This document shows positions 17,074 through 25,899 of a stretch of 34,959 nucleotides of DNA, in pieces. The notes below the pieces were generated by a model, which worked only from the letters and a program-made list of their open reading frames with translations, ran no database searches and was not told the origin of the DNA. A program made the position numbers and the translations under genes. Source of the stretch: Chitinophaga pinensis. GTDB taxonomy: Bacteria; Bacteroidota; Bacteroidia; Chitinophagales; Chitinophagaceae. Location of the stretch: the NCBI GenBank assembly GCA_945870985.1, contig CAMBUH010000007.1, positions 1-34,959 of the forward strand, written 5' to 3'. Numbering within the stretch: the stretch's first letter is position 1; every line of letters starts with the position of its first letter.

Positions 17074-20070
17074 TTAGAAAGTGATATTTAATCCGAAAAG
17101 GAATGATCTTGCCTTTGGATAACTTAGATAATCAATACCATAGCTCGAAATACCATTGATGGTTCTGTCGGTATTTACTTCCGGATCGTAGCCATCATAT
17201 TTGGTAAATACCAGCAAATTTTGAGCGGTAACCGATAAGCGTATGGCTTGAATGATTTTACCAACCCCTAATTTTTGGGGGTTAAATGAATACCCGATTG
17301 CCAAGTTATTCAATCTCAAAAAGCCACCATCCTTTAAGTAACGGGTACTAACGGGAGCTGCATTACTAACCGATTCATTTGTTTCAGCAATGGCTGCCGG
17401 TGTTGTATTCACGCTTTTGGATAACTTGTTTTTGTAAAAATTAGAGTTGGCAGTATTGTCATAAATTTTATTGCCAGACACTCCATTGAAATTAATTACA
17501 GCATCAAATCCTTTATAAGCGATATTTCCATAGAAGTTATACAATAGGTTGGGTAACGCCGTTCCAGCAGCGATTCTATCCTTATCTGTAACAATTCCGT
17601 CTCCATCGGTATCCCTATAGGTGCTCAAACCATTTGCGCCTATACCTGTATACTCACGTAAGTAAAAAGTTCCGATTGGCTGATTGTTGATATAGCCATT
17701 GATGGTAGCTGATGTTAATCCAGAACCTGAGGCAGAACCCGATGAAATTACTGAGTACGGAGAGTTGGTAACTTTGTTTCTAATGAAAGTAACGTTACCA
17801 CCAACTCCATAAGTAAGGCTTCCACTATTTTTCAATTTATAATCTAATTCAATTTCCAATCCACTATTGGTGATGTTCATGTTTTCAACATTCGTCCAGA
17901 AAGTACCGGCTGGCTGAATGGGGTCTGCCGGAATTACTTCCAACAAAATATTGTTAGATACTTTATTAAACCAGTCAATTGTACCCGTTAATCTATTTGA
18001 AAACAATCCGAAATCAATACCAATATCCGTTTGCGTAGATACCTCCCACTGAATATCAGGATTGGCTAATCTTGCATACGTAATACCTGCAGGAAAAGTG
18101 TTCGCAGGCGTTAATGGATAACTGGTGGTTGATCCTACTGTAGCAGTAAACAATGATTGCGTGATTTTTGAAGGAATTTCTTGGTTACCGGTTTTACCCC
18201 ATCCTGCCCGTAATTTTAAATTAGAGAAAGGACCATTTTTAAGAAAATCTTCTTCATTTATTTTCCAGCCAAAAGAGAAGGAAGGAAAGAATCCATATTT
18301 ATTGTTTGCTCCAAACTTAGACGAGCCATCCATACGAAAATTTGCTGTAGCTAAATATTTGTTTTTGTATGAATAGTTAATACGTGAGAAGAATGATTGT
18401 AACTCATTTTTTACCGCAAATCCGTTGGGTCTGTTGGTTGCCAAAGTAAGCTCTTGGCCAATGCCTGGATTATAAATAGGCTCTACCCCGCCAATAGGGA
18501 ACCGGTTGATGCTCCATCCGCGGCCTTGTACAAATATTTCTTGATAAGAAAACCCCGCTAAAGCAGAAATTTTATGTTCATTAACATTGAAATTGTAAGT
18601 TAAATAACTTTCAACTAATGTATTTCTGTTGATAGTATTATAGGTTTCTAATCTGCCATCTCTTAATGGAACTGCATTGGCAAGTGATTGAAAATCTCTG
18701 GTTGCAGTTGAGTTATCGACACCAAGGTTCACTTTAAAAATTAAATCTTTAGTGATCTTTAATGAGGGCGTAATATTGGCAATCACTCTATTTATGTTAG
18801 TAATATCCTTATCTAACTCAAGAGATAATAATGGATTGCTAATGTTTTGATATCCGGCAATTCTTCCATTTGCATCGTAAGCAGGATAGGTTGGATTATT
18901 AGAAATCGCATCACCAATTAAACTTCCAATGTTGGGACGTAGATTCTTGGTTGCACTGTAGCTTAAATTAGCGTCTATTACTAATTTATCATCAAAAAAT
19001 TTCTGGGTTGCATTAAATCTTCCCGAATACCTGTCTAAATCATTTCCTTTTATAAGTCCCTCTTGTTTTTGTAATCCAAATGAAGCATAATAAACCAATT
19101 TATCTGCTCCGCCACTCATAGCAATGTTGTGGTTTTGTGTGATGGCAGACCTTGTTATTAAGCTCTGCCAGTCTGTATTTCCGTTTTTGTCGTCTACTGG
19201 CACACCCAACTTGGCAACTTCTCTTCTAAAGTCATCTGCTCCATAAACATCTAATTTATTGGTAATAGAAGAAACGCCCACATTGGTATTCAATGTTAAC
19301 GTTGAAGTACCTGCCTTACCTTTACGAGTGGTAATTAATATTACACCATTAGCACCTCTAGCCCCATAAATAGCCGTGGCAGATGCATCTTTCAACACGT
19401 CAATCGATTCAATATCCTGAGGATTTAAAAAGTTTAGTGGGTCTCCGCCACCAGTACTTGAATTGTCTAATGGAATACCGTCTACTACAAATAGAGGGGT
19501 ACTTCCTGTTCTAACTCCCCCTGGTCCCCGTACGGTAATAGCCAAAGTAGCACCCGGCTCGCCGCTTGCCGATGTAACATTTACCCCGGCTACCTTACCC
19601 TGTATTAATTGCTGTGGATTGTTAATAATGCCTCGGTTAAAGCTTTCTGCTTTCACGCTTTTTACAGCTCCGGTAACATCTTTTTTGCTTTGTGATCCGT
19701 AACCCACTACAACTACCTGTGCTAAATCATTAACAGCAGTTTGTAATTGAATATTTATAGTACTCTTAGTCCCAACAAAAACTTCCTGTGTTGTGAACCC
19801 TAAAAAGCTAACTATTACAGTTGATTTGTCATTGGCAACAGTAACAGAAAATTCGCCCTTTGCATCTGTAATACTGCTAGATGTCGCACCCTTTACGGTA
19901 ATACTTGCGCCAGAAAGTGCATTACCAGTAGCCGCATCTGTAACCCTGCCCTTTACTGTTCTGTCTGCTAAATTTGCAAAGGCACTTTGAGCAAATAACA
20001 AAATAAATGAGGCAATAACACAGTGCAAAAATACCTGTCTGCCCAAAAATTGAACTGAACTTTTTTTCAT
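17074..20070 (-). CDS. SusC/RagA-family TonB-linked outer-membrane transporter
   Basis: This 998-residue outer-membrane importer is energised by TonB. After a signal peptide ending SAFA (about residue 32) comes the carboxypeptidase-regulatory-like domain (VKGRVTDAATGNALSGASITVKG). The plug follows with VVVGYGSQSKKDVTGAVKSV, LFVVDGIPLDN, DIESIDVLKDASATAIYGAR and GANGVILITTRKGK, the SusC-specific signature. The beta-barrel fills the rest and ends in a terminal Phe (FLFGLNITF) as needed for assembly. It pairs with the SusD gene downstream, while the phosphoesterase gene lies 115 bases upstream. No anti-sigma/ECF pair or hybrid two-component regulator is nearby. Length is typical of the family. 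Confidence 0.96.
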   Translation of the reverse strand: MKKSSVQFLGRQVFLHCVIASFILLFAQSAFANLADRTVKGRVTDAATGNALSGASITVKGATSSSITDAKGEFSVTVANDKSTVIVSFLGFTTQEVFVGTKSTINIQLQTAVNDLAQVVVVGYGSQSKKDVTGAVKSVKAESFNRGIINNPQQLIQGKVAGVNVTSASGEPGATLAITVRGPGGVRTGSTPLFVVDGIPLDNSSTGGGDPLNFLNPQDIESIDVLKDASATAIYGARGANGVILITTRKGKAGTSTLTLNTNVGVSSITNKLDVYGADDFRREVAKLGVPVDDKNGNTDWQSLITRSAITQNHNIAMSGGADKLVYYASFGLQKQEGLIKGNDLDRYSGRFNATQKFFDDKLVIDANLSYSATKNLRPNIGSLIGDAISNNPTYPAYDANGRIAGYQNISNPLLSLELDKDITNINRVIANITPSLKITKDLIFKVNLGVDNSTATRDFQSLANAVPLRDGRLETYNTINRNTLVESYLTYNFNVNEHKISALAGFSYQEIFVQGRGWSINRFPIGGVEPIYNPGIGQELTLATNRPNGFAVKNELQSFFSRINYSYKNKYLATANFRMDGSSKFGANNKYGFFPSFSFGWKINEEDFLKNGPFSNLKLRAGWGKTGNQEIPSKITQSLFTATVGSTTSYPLTPANTFPAGITYARLANPDIQWEVSTQTDIGIDFGLFSNRLTGTIDWFNKVSNNILLEVIPADPIQPAGTFWTNVENMNITNSGLEIELDYKLKNSGSLTYGVGGNVTFIRNKVTNSPYSVISSGSASGSGLTSATINGYINNQPIGTFYLREYTGIGANGLSTYRDTDGDGIVTDKDRIAAGTALPNLLYNFYGNIAYKGFDAVINFNGVSGNKIYDNTANSNFYKNKLSKSVNTTPAAIAETNESVSNAAPVSTRYLKDGGFLRLNNLAIGYSFNPQKLGVGKIIQAIRLSVTAQNLLVFTKYDGYDPEVNTDRTINGISSYGIDYLSYPKARSFLFGLNITF

Positions 20071-20185
20071 TTGATAATTGTAGTTAGTTTGAAAATAGAG
20101 AAAGACAAAACTCTAATTTTTACTACAGCTATCATGCACTTCGATATTACGAATAGTTTATCTGATTGTTACCGAATAATTAATT

Positions 20186-23100
20186 TTATAATTTGTTAAT
20201 TATTGTTGGATATTTCTGGGGGCCTTTTACATAATACCATAATATTTTATTCATCATATCGTCTTGGCCGCCATCCACTTCATTAAATACTTCGTTTTGA
20301 GAAATTTCGGCATACCTTTTTTCAATGCCTTTTAAACTGGATAATGATTTGTTTTTTTCGTCTAGCGGCACCCGATTGGGAACTGAAGAGTATATGCTGC
20401 TGTTTTTTGTTTTTTGAAAGCAGTCTGTCATTGCCCGGGAAGTTGCATCCATGGTATTCATGGGCGGGATGCCCAAAATTTGTTCAATGGTTCTTAACAT
20501 AGAAACCTGGTTGTAATTTGTATGCACCATTTTATTGGAAGTATACGGACTAATTACCATTCCAACAGTTCTGTAGGCCGAAACATGATCCCAGCCGCCC
20601 TGTGAGTCGTCTTCGGTAACAAATATTACTGTTGAATCCCAATACTTGCTTTTCGAAATCATTTCAACAATTCTACCCAGTGCCAAATCATTATCGGCAA
20701 CCATTGCAAAGGGGGTGGGGAAACCAGGAGAAGTTCCCGCTGTATGGTCATTGGGAAGCGAGAGCACCATTAAATTTGGCAAACTGTCTTTAGCAGCTAA
20801 CTGATTCCATTCTTCAATAAAAATACTCGCTCTTTGCTGGTCACTAAACACCATATTATCACAATCTGGAAATGTGGGAGAGATAATAGGATGTAAATTA
20901 TCGATAGTAGTTGTGTTATGCCATGTGGGTTTTATTCCTTGTTCGTATTGTTTATATAAATCGAACCAGTTTAACTTTTTATCATATTCTGTTTCACAAG
21001 CTTCTCCAAAAACACGTACTGTTTTTCCAAAGGTTAGTGCATGGTTCCAAATAAACCCTGTTTTATTATATACCAATGCATCTTCCTGCCGATGCGGATA
21101 ACTTCTAAACCAAGCACGTACATTTTTCTCAACATAATCTGACACCATTCCGGCGTCGGTCCATTGATGGCCTTCTGCAGATGATTTTCCTGATGCGTAG
21201 AAATTATCCAACCCACCAAATTGCTTTACCAGTGCGTGTGTATTAGGGGTATATTTTTCGCCAAATACACAAAGGCTGCTGTCGCCATTTCCATTCTTTA
21301 CGTCTCCTAACACCTGATCGTAAGTTTTATTTTCTTTGATGATATATACTACATGTTTAAACACAGAGGGCTCTCCTATTCTTTCCGGTATCGGAATGGC
21401 TTCTACATTGGGTCTTGTTGGCAATAATAACTGGTCTACTCTGCTTAACAGATTTTGCGTTTTAACGTTGGTTGTATGCCCCTCTAATTCTGTTTTACTG
21501 GGTACCGGAATAATGCTTACCGAGGCCAGTTCTTGATGAATTGTTCTGGCTTGTTTCTTTTCGTCTACTACATTGGCACCATCTGACTCTAAATTGGCAA
21601 CAATTAAATTGTTTTCTTTAATTAGCAATCCTGCAGGATATGCTTCTGTAGGAATAAATCCTTCTACAAAAGTTTTACCTGTACCAAATTTAGCGCTGCT
21701 GTTTCCTAAATGAATTACTGCAATGGCATTATCCAATCCATTAGACACGTATAATTTTTTTCCATCAGCACTAAGCGCCAATCCATTGGGGGTGCTGCCT
21801 TGTAAGTTTTTCCCGGCCATTCCAACAAAAATGTTTTCTACCAGTTGATGGTTGTTTGCAGTAATAACTGATATTTCATCGCTTGATCCATTGGCCACAT
21901 AAATAAATTTGCCATCCGAAGAAGCTATTATAGCATTCGGGTGAAGGCCCACCGTCATTTCTTTTTTCAACGTTCCATTCGCTGAATTAAAAATCGAAAG
22001 AGTGCCGCTAGCAGTCGCCCCAGTGATTGGGCTTGTATACGCTAATCCCCAGGGAACGCCTGCCGTTGATTTACTGCTATCAGTAACTGATTCGCCTGCC
22101 CAATTGGTTACAAAAACATTTTTTCCTATAACCGCTAATCCAAAAGGCGCTACCCCTGTGTTGGCTTTCCAAACAATGGCTCTTGTATCCCAATTTAATT
22201 TAACCAATTCGTTGTTCCCATTTAAAACAACATAAATAAAATACTGATCGTTTTCTTTAACCACTTCTACCTGATTAGGCAAAGCATTTTTGGCTGGTGC
22301 CTTTTTTTCAAATGGTATACTGGTTATATTTTTAAATCCTTGCTCCCATTCGGCAATCATTAAAGCTGATTTGCTTCCTGTTGCCGCCGACCAAAGAATA
22401 TATTGCTTACCGTTAATCGTTATTGTTTTGATTCCCGAATAGGTGCTCATCATCCCTTTATAGGATTGGTCTTGCTCAAATCGCCATTCGTTGATTACTT
22501 TGTTCTGCATAATATCCAGCACAAAAACTCCATATCTTTCTTCAACCACTACCAGGTTTTTGTCGCTCAGGTTCGCAATATCTAAAGCATGGTTTTCGAG
22601 CGACGGTTTTCCGTAACGAACAACTGTACCTGCCGATTGAATAATTCTATTATACGGCAACTGATGAACCGCTTTGTTGCGAGATACCATAAAATCGGAG
22701 AGCTCATTAATTTTGTCGGTATTAATAAAATCTACTTTTAACTGAACAAATTGCTCCCAGGCATCTTTAAAATCTGGACTTGCCCAAAATCGAATCGGTT
22801 TTTCTAAATCATGTGCGCTTTTTATGGCTGTTTCTAGTTTTGCAAGGTCTTCTTGCTGCAGGGGCCATCTTCTCTTAACCACAAAATTTCCAAAGTCTCC
22901 ACTTAATAGGGCAATTCTTTGCAACTGTTCTTTGGTATACTCGGTATTAATTCTTCCATCAAACCAAATAAACTCGGGGTATTGATCAAACTCAGCCGGC
23001 TTGGGAGCATTTCCAGATATTACAATGCGAATGTTTTTATTATTAATAATTGCCGGATATTTTTTTAATACCTCCACCAGCGCTTGTAAAGTGCTGGCCG

Positions 23101-23407
23101 CCTCGGATTTAATATCAATTAGCAATTGAAGCTTTCTGGTTGGAGTATAATCGGCTATGGGGGCCAAGTACAAATTCTCAAGCGATCGGCTGGGTGTCAG
23201 ATCCTTTACATTATGTCCTACTAAAATTGTGCCGTTTACTAAAAAGATATCTGCCTCAATTGACCCAAATAGTTCGTTATAAGCTAACGTAAATGGTTTG
23301 TTTTGCTCATAATCGTTGTGTGAGTGCGCGTTGGCTGTTGAATAGGATTGACCATGCACAGCTGCCAAAGAACAAACTATACAGAGCACAAATAGCATTT
23401 GCTTCAT
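20186..23407 (-). CDS. Secreted three-domain phosphoesterase: PI-PLC/GDPD-like, YVTN propeller, phosphoesterase
   Basis: This 1073-residue exported protein has a signal peptide ending VHG-Q at about residue 20. Domain 1 (about 25-255) is PI-PLC/GDPD-like: AHSHNDYEQNKP with H30, IEADIFL with E51 and D53, and LVGHN with H65. Domain 2 (about 260-650) is a YVTN-type beta-propeller with repeats such as IIASSDGKFIYVANGSSDEI and GLALSADGKKLYVSNGLDNA. Domain 3 (about 685-1073) belongs to the alkaline-phosphatase-like phosphoesterase group: VVYIIKENKTYDQVLGD, LPNDHTAGTSPGF and FVTEDDSQGGWDHVSAYRT. Propeller-phosphoesterase fusions are known; the added GDPD-like front end is unusual to my knowledge. 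As first gene before SusC/SusD, it probably cleaves the organophosphate whose products are imported. Confidence 0.87.
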   Translation of the reverse strand: MKQMLFVLCIVCSLAAVHGQSYSTANAHSHNDYEQNKPFTLAYNELFGSIEADIFLVNGTILVGHNVKDLTPSRSLENLYLAPIADYTPTRKLQLLIDIKSEAASTLQALVEVLKKYPAIINNKNIRIVISGNAPKPAEFDQYPEFIWFDGRINTEYTKEQLQRIALLSGDFGNFVVKRRWPLQQEDLAKLETAIKSAHDLEKPIRFWASPDFKDAWEQFVQLKVDFINTDKINELSDFMVSRNKAVHQLPYNRIIQSAGTVVRYGKPSLENHALDIANLSDKNLVVVEERYGVFVLDIMQNKVINEWRFEQDQSYKGMMSTYSGIKTITINGKQYILWSAATGSKSALMIAEWEQGFKNITSIPFEKKAPAKNALPNQVEVVKENDQYFIYVVLNGNNELVKLNWDTRAIVWKANTGVAPFGLAVIGKNVFVTNWAGESVTDSSKSTAGVPWGLAYTSPITGATASGTLSIFNSANGTLKKEMTVGLHPNAIIASSDGKFIYVANGSSDEISVITANNHQLVENIFVGMAGKNLQGSTPNGLALSADGKKLYVSNGLDNAIAVIHLGNSSAKFGTGKTFVEGFIPTEAYPAGLLIKENNLIVANLESDGANVVDEKKQARTIHQELASVSIIPVPSKTELEGHTTNVKTQNLLSRVDQLLLPTRPNVEAIPIPERIGEPSVFKHVVYIIKENKTYDQVLGDVKNGNGDSSLCVFGEKYTPNTHALVKQFGGLDNFYASGKSSAEGHQWTDAGMVSDYVEKNVRAWFRSYPHRQEDALVYNKTGFIWNHALTFGKTVRVFGEACETEYDKKLNWFDLYKQYEQGIKPTWHNTTTIDNLHPIISPTFPDCDNMVFSDQQRASIFIEEWNQLAAKDSLPNLMVLSLPNDHTAGTSPGFPTPFAMVADNDLALGRIVEMISKSKYWDSTVIFVTEDDSQGGWDHVSAYRTVGMVISPYTSNKMVHTNYNQVSMLRTIEQILGIPPMNTMDATSRAMTDCFQKTKNSSIYSSVPNRVPLDEKNKSLSSLKGIEKRYAEISQNEVFNEVDGGQDDMMNKILWYYVKGPQKYPTIINKL

Positions 23408-23539
23408 AATAAACTAATTTGATTGCAAATATTACATTGGTAATAGCAATAAACCTGAGCCTATTGCTTTATAAAATTATTATGTTTCGCCCTATGATTC
23501 ATTTATGAAGACTTTTGGTTGAAGGGGATGGGCGCTTTA

Positions 23540-23896
23540 TTAATACTCTTTTACCAGAATATCCGTTGGTATACTTAACTCTGTGCTTAGCTTACGAATC
23601 ATTTCGAGCGTGAGCTTTCTTTTCCGATTCAAGATTTCACTCACGCGGCTTTTTAATCCTATTGCACTTACCAGGTCTTTTTGCTGATAACCCAGCTGCT
23701 CCATGCGGAACTTGATGGCATCAATTGGATCAGGAAAATCAATGGGATATTTTTCCTTTTCATATTTATCTATAAGCAATGAAAGCAGTTCTAGCTCATC
23801 TCCTTCGCGGGTGCTTTTTTTGGCATCAAAGATTTGTTCCAATCTATTGATTGCCTTATTGTACTGCTTTTCGTTTTTTATTACTGTGTACTCCAT
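23540..23896 (-). CDS. higA: HigA-like antitoxin / XRE-family regulator
   Basis: This 118-residue protein has the COG5499 HigA pattern. The N-terminal helical part (KNEKQYNKAINRLEQIF...DELELLSLLIDKYEKEKYPI) is followed by the helix-turn-helix (IKFRMEQLGYQQKDLVSAIGLKSRVSEILNRKRKLTLEMIRKLS) at about residues 64-107. HigA normally neutralises the HigB mRNA interferase and represses the operon. No HigB frame is present on either side: upstream lies AbiEii after 71 bases, downstream a gap and the phosphoesterase gene. It may be an orphan antitoxin or a third member of the AbiE operon, in line with its orientation. Confidence 0.82.
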   Translation of the reverse strand: MEYTVIKNEKQYNKAINRLEQIFDAKKSTREGDELELLSLLIDKYEKEKYPIDFPDPIDAIKFRMEQLGYQQKDLVSAIGLKSRVSEILNRKRKLTLEMIRKLSTELSIPTDILVKEY

Positions 23897-23967
23897 ATTA
23901 AATTGTTTTTGCTTATAGCGAACAGAACAATTTTTATTCCGTAGCTATAGCTTGTCCTGTATGACTA

Positions 23968-24759
23968 TTATATATTTTCCAAAACGGTTTTCAGTATAAA
24001 CTCATATGCTTCTTCGTTATCATACTCCACTCCAGGCCTCAATATCATATTGATATCGCCAGTAAAATCCCTGTCTTTCATTTTCTCTTCCATATTGGCA
24101 ATAAATACTTTTTGAGTTGGTGGATGCGCTACGTCAAAATCCATATATGCCCTATAACATTTCAGCAGTTTTTCAGTGTTAACCGAATGGTGCTGATAAG
24201 CCCAATACAAATCAAATAAATCCCGGCTTTTGCTCCGCTGATATAATGCCCTTAATTTAGTACCCAATAATTCTTCCAGCTCATAAGAAGGAATATTACA
24301 AACTCCATTAAACCAGCCATTCTGTACCTGTAAATCTACTTCTTTAAGCCCCAACACAGTAAAATGCTCCCTGGTATTAATTTCTATTTTTAATTTCATT
24401 TTTATCACCGGCGCAATCTCCGATTCAAAGGGATAAATAATTGTATTGTTATGTAAGCTTTGATCTACTTTTCTCTTTGTTCCTAAGAATCCCAGTCTTT
24501 CTCTGAGTCTTACCAGCAAAGGCTTTATGGGCCCCTCCTTTGTTTGCACAAGGTCTATGTCTTCTGAATAACGGGCTTGGGGTTTTAAATAAATTTTATG
24601 CAAGGCTGTGCCACCACGAAATGCAAGGTTCTCTTTCAGCAACTCATCTGAAAATATTTCTATTAATGCCCTTTCAATAATAAGGTCTTGCTCTACCTGT
24701 GCATTTTCTGGCCAAGGGGCATAGGTTTTCCATTCTTCTATGTATCGCCTTGAAATCAT
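23968..24759 (-). CDS. abiEii: AbiEii-type nucleotidyltransferase toxin
   Basis: This 263-residue nucleotidyltransferase-fold protein is the toxin of the type IV AbiE system. Motif 1 is FRGGTALHKIYL (G49-G50-T51) with YSEDIDLV (S65, D67, D69), the catalytic core. Then come KMKLKIEINTRE near 120-131 and ELLGTKLRALYQRSKSRDLFDLYWA near 165-190, all conserved in AbiEii/COG2253 proteins. It overlaps the AbiEi stop codon by four bases (ATGA), so translation is coupled. In the family, the toxin stops growth after phage infection by modifying tRNA or a similar target. Confidence 0.9.
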   Translation of the reverse strand: MISRRYIEEWKTYAPWPENAQVEQDLIIERALIEIFSDELLKENLAFRGGTALHKIYLKPQARYSEDIDLVQTKEGPIKPLLVRLRERLGFLGTKRKVDQSLHNNTIIYPFESEIAPVIKMKLKIEINTREHFTVLGLKEVDLQVQNGWFNGVCNIPSYELEELLGTKLRALYQRSKSRDLFDLYWAYQHHSVNTEKLLKCYRAYMDFDVAHPPTQKVFIANMEEKMKDRDFTGDINMILRPGVEYDNEEAYEFILKTVLENI

Positions 24760-25565
24760 ATATCAGCCTCCATATTGGTATTATTAATCACTTTCCATTT
24801 CTCATCAAATGCGCCGGCTTTAGTTTTGTTATTAGACAAAAGAACGGGAAAAACATTTTTATTTTTCAGCACCTTTAACAATACAGCTCCAAGCTTTTCG
24901 ATTTTCAATTCTTTGTCTAATATAAATCCCAGCCTTTGTATGGCGGCAACCTGGGGATACTTAGTTGCTGTTTTTTGCAGGTCTGCCGGTTTTATTTCCT
25001 GTGTTAATTCCTTTAAAATGGTAACTATATTATTTAGTGATATTGCATCCTTATAAAATAACAGGTCGAGTGCAGTTAATTCCGGCGAAGAAACATTGAT
25101 ATACCCTGCATCTGTTTTTTTCTGAATTACTGATTCCGTTGACCAGTCTTTTTTTACGTAAAAATTGATTTTTAGTTTCTTGTTCTTTATATTTCTTAGT
25201 GGTGGTTTTTGCGTAATAACAAAATATTCCATTGGTTGTTGATGGGCAGCACCATGAAGTGCCGCTGCAGAAACGAGACCCACATAATAGCGCCGGTTCA
25301 ACATCTTCATCATGTCGTCTATAAGCAGCGTTGGAGGCACCATTCCCTGTTTTGTATATTCCGGAGAAAGAATGGCATAAAAGCCTTTCCTTACCTGGGC
25401 TACCTTTTTCCTAGCCTTTGCCCGGTAAAGTGCCTGATTAACGGCTTTATCTGAAACCTGTAACGCTTGCTTTAGTTCTACCAGCCCAAAAGAATGCCTT
25501 CCCTGTGACCTGGTTTCGTTCAGGAATTTATCTAAGCTGATTGAAATAACTGGCTGCTTGGTCAT
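24756..25565 (-). CDS. abiEi: AbiEi-type antitoxin and autorepressor
   Basis: This 269-residue protein carries the AbiEi winged-helix N-terminus (FGLVELKQALQVSDKAVNQALYRAKARKKVAQVRKGFYAIL) and the C-terminal antitoxin domain. Visible there are YYVGLVSAAALHGAAHQQPMEYFVITQKP, then KINFYVKK, then INVSSPELTALDLLFY, which are family signatures. AbiEi proteins repress their own promoter by cooperative binding to inverted repeats, and two matching 35-bp repeats lie just upstream. Antitoxicity in this type does not require direct toxin binding. The gene leads the abiEi-abiEii operon, possibly continued by higA. Confidence 0.9.
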   Translation of the reverse strand: MTKQPVISISLDKFLNETRSQGRHSFGLVELKQALQVSDKAVNQALYRAKARKKVAQVRKGFYAILSPEYTKQGMVPPTLLIDDMMKMLNRRYYVGLVSAAALHGAAHQQPMEYFVITQKPPLRNIKNKKLKINFYVKKDWSTESVIQKKTDAGYINVSSPELTALDLLFYKDAISLNNIVTILKELTQEIKPADLQKTATKYPQVAAIQRLGFILDKELKIEKLGAVLLKVLKNKNVFPVLLSNNKTKAGAFDEKWKVINNTNMEADI

Positions 25566-25600
25566 TTGCGATTCACTACTAAAAACGTAGCTTAATGCAA
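25566..25600 (-). repeat. AbiEi operator repeat 1 (start-codon side)
   Basis: This is a 35-bp element with arms TTGCG/TGCAA at the ends and CTAC/GTAG inside. It is identical to repeat 2 at 29 of 35 positions. It begins directly beside the abiEi start codon and overlaps the first bases of the -7 box, so it covers the expected transcription start. Confidence 0.75.
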
Positions 25601-25628
25601 ATATAAACTAAATATATCATAATTACAA
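25598..25628 (-). promoter_or_regulatory. Promoter of the abiE operon
   Basis: On the minus strand TTG (25628-25626) is followed after 20 bases by TATATTTG (25605-25598). This fits the Bacteroidota TTTG-N17-23-TAnnTTTG pattern. Transcription should start near 25591, about 25 bases before the ATG. Confidence 0.6.
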
Positions 25629-25640
25629 TGGAAGCATTGT

Positions 25641-25675
25641 TTGCGAAATACTACTAAAATCGTAGTTTAACGCAA
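25641..25675 (-). repeat. AbiEi operator repeat 2 (upstream side)
   Basis: This is the second 35-bp copy, with perfect outer arms TTGCG/CGCAA and inner CTAC/GTAG. It lies in the same orientation, 75 bp from repeat 1 (about seven helical turns), just upstream of the -33 element. Confidence 0.75.
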
Positions 25676-25899
25676 ACGATACTGTATTAGGTAAAACTTA
25701 TTGAATGTAGAACCTTGCAAGGAATGTGAGATCTGTGTACATTTTTAGGGGGTCGTCTGATTTAAGTTTAAAAAATGTATTTTCTTGCCTGAAGTATTTT
25801 TACCAAGTTTGTTATTGTATTAAACGACCCAAAGGGAGAGAATTTGATTATTATTAAATTATTTAAGTAGATATTACCCGGCGTTTAAGTAAATAAATT
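25676..25899. other. Intergenic region between abiE and the HNH gene
   Basis: The gap between the divergent abiEi and HNH genes totals 334 bases, and this is the part beyond the abiE operators. It contains an imperfect 12-bp inverted repeat, GGGTCGTCTGAT (25750-25761) against ATTAAACGACCC (25819-25830). I see no gene in it and no strong promoter box for the HNH gene. Confidence 0.45.

Noticed and set aside
23897-23967. Remnant of a HigB toxin between abiEii and higA
   Set aside because: The 71-base gap can be read through in one frame, but the residues do not match a HigB tail.
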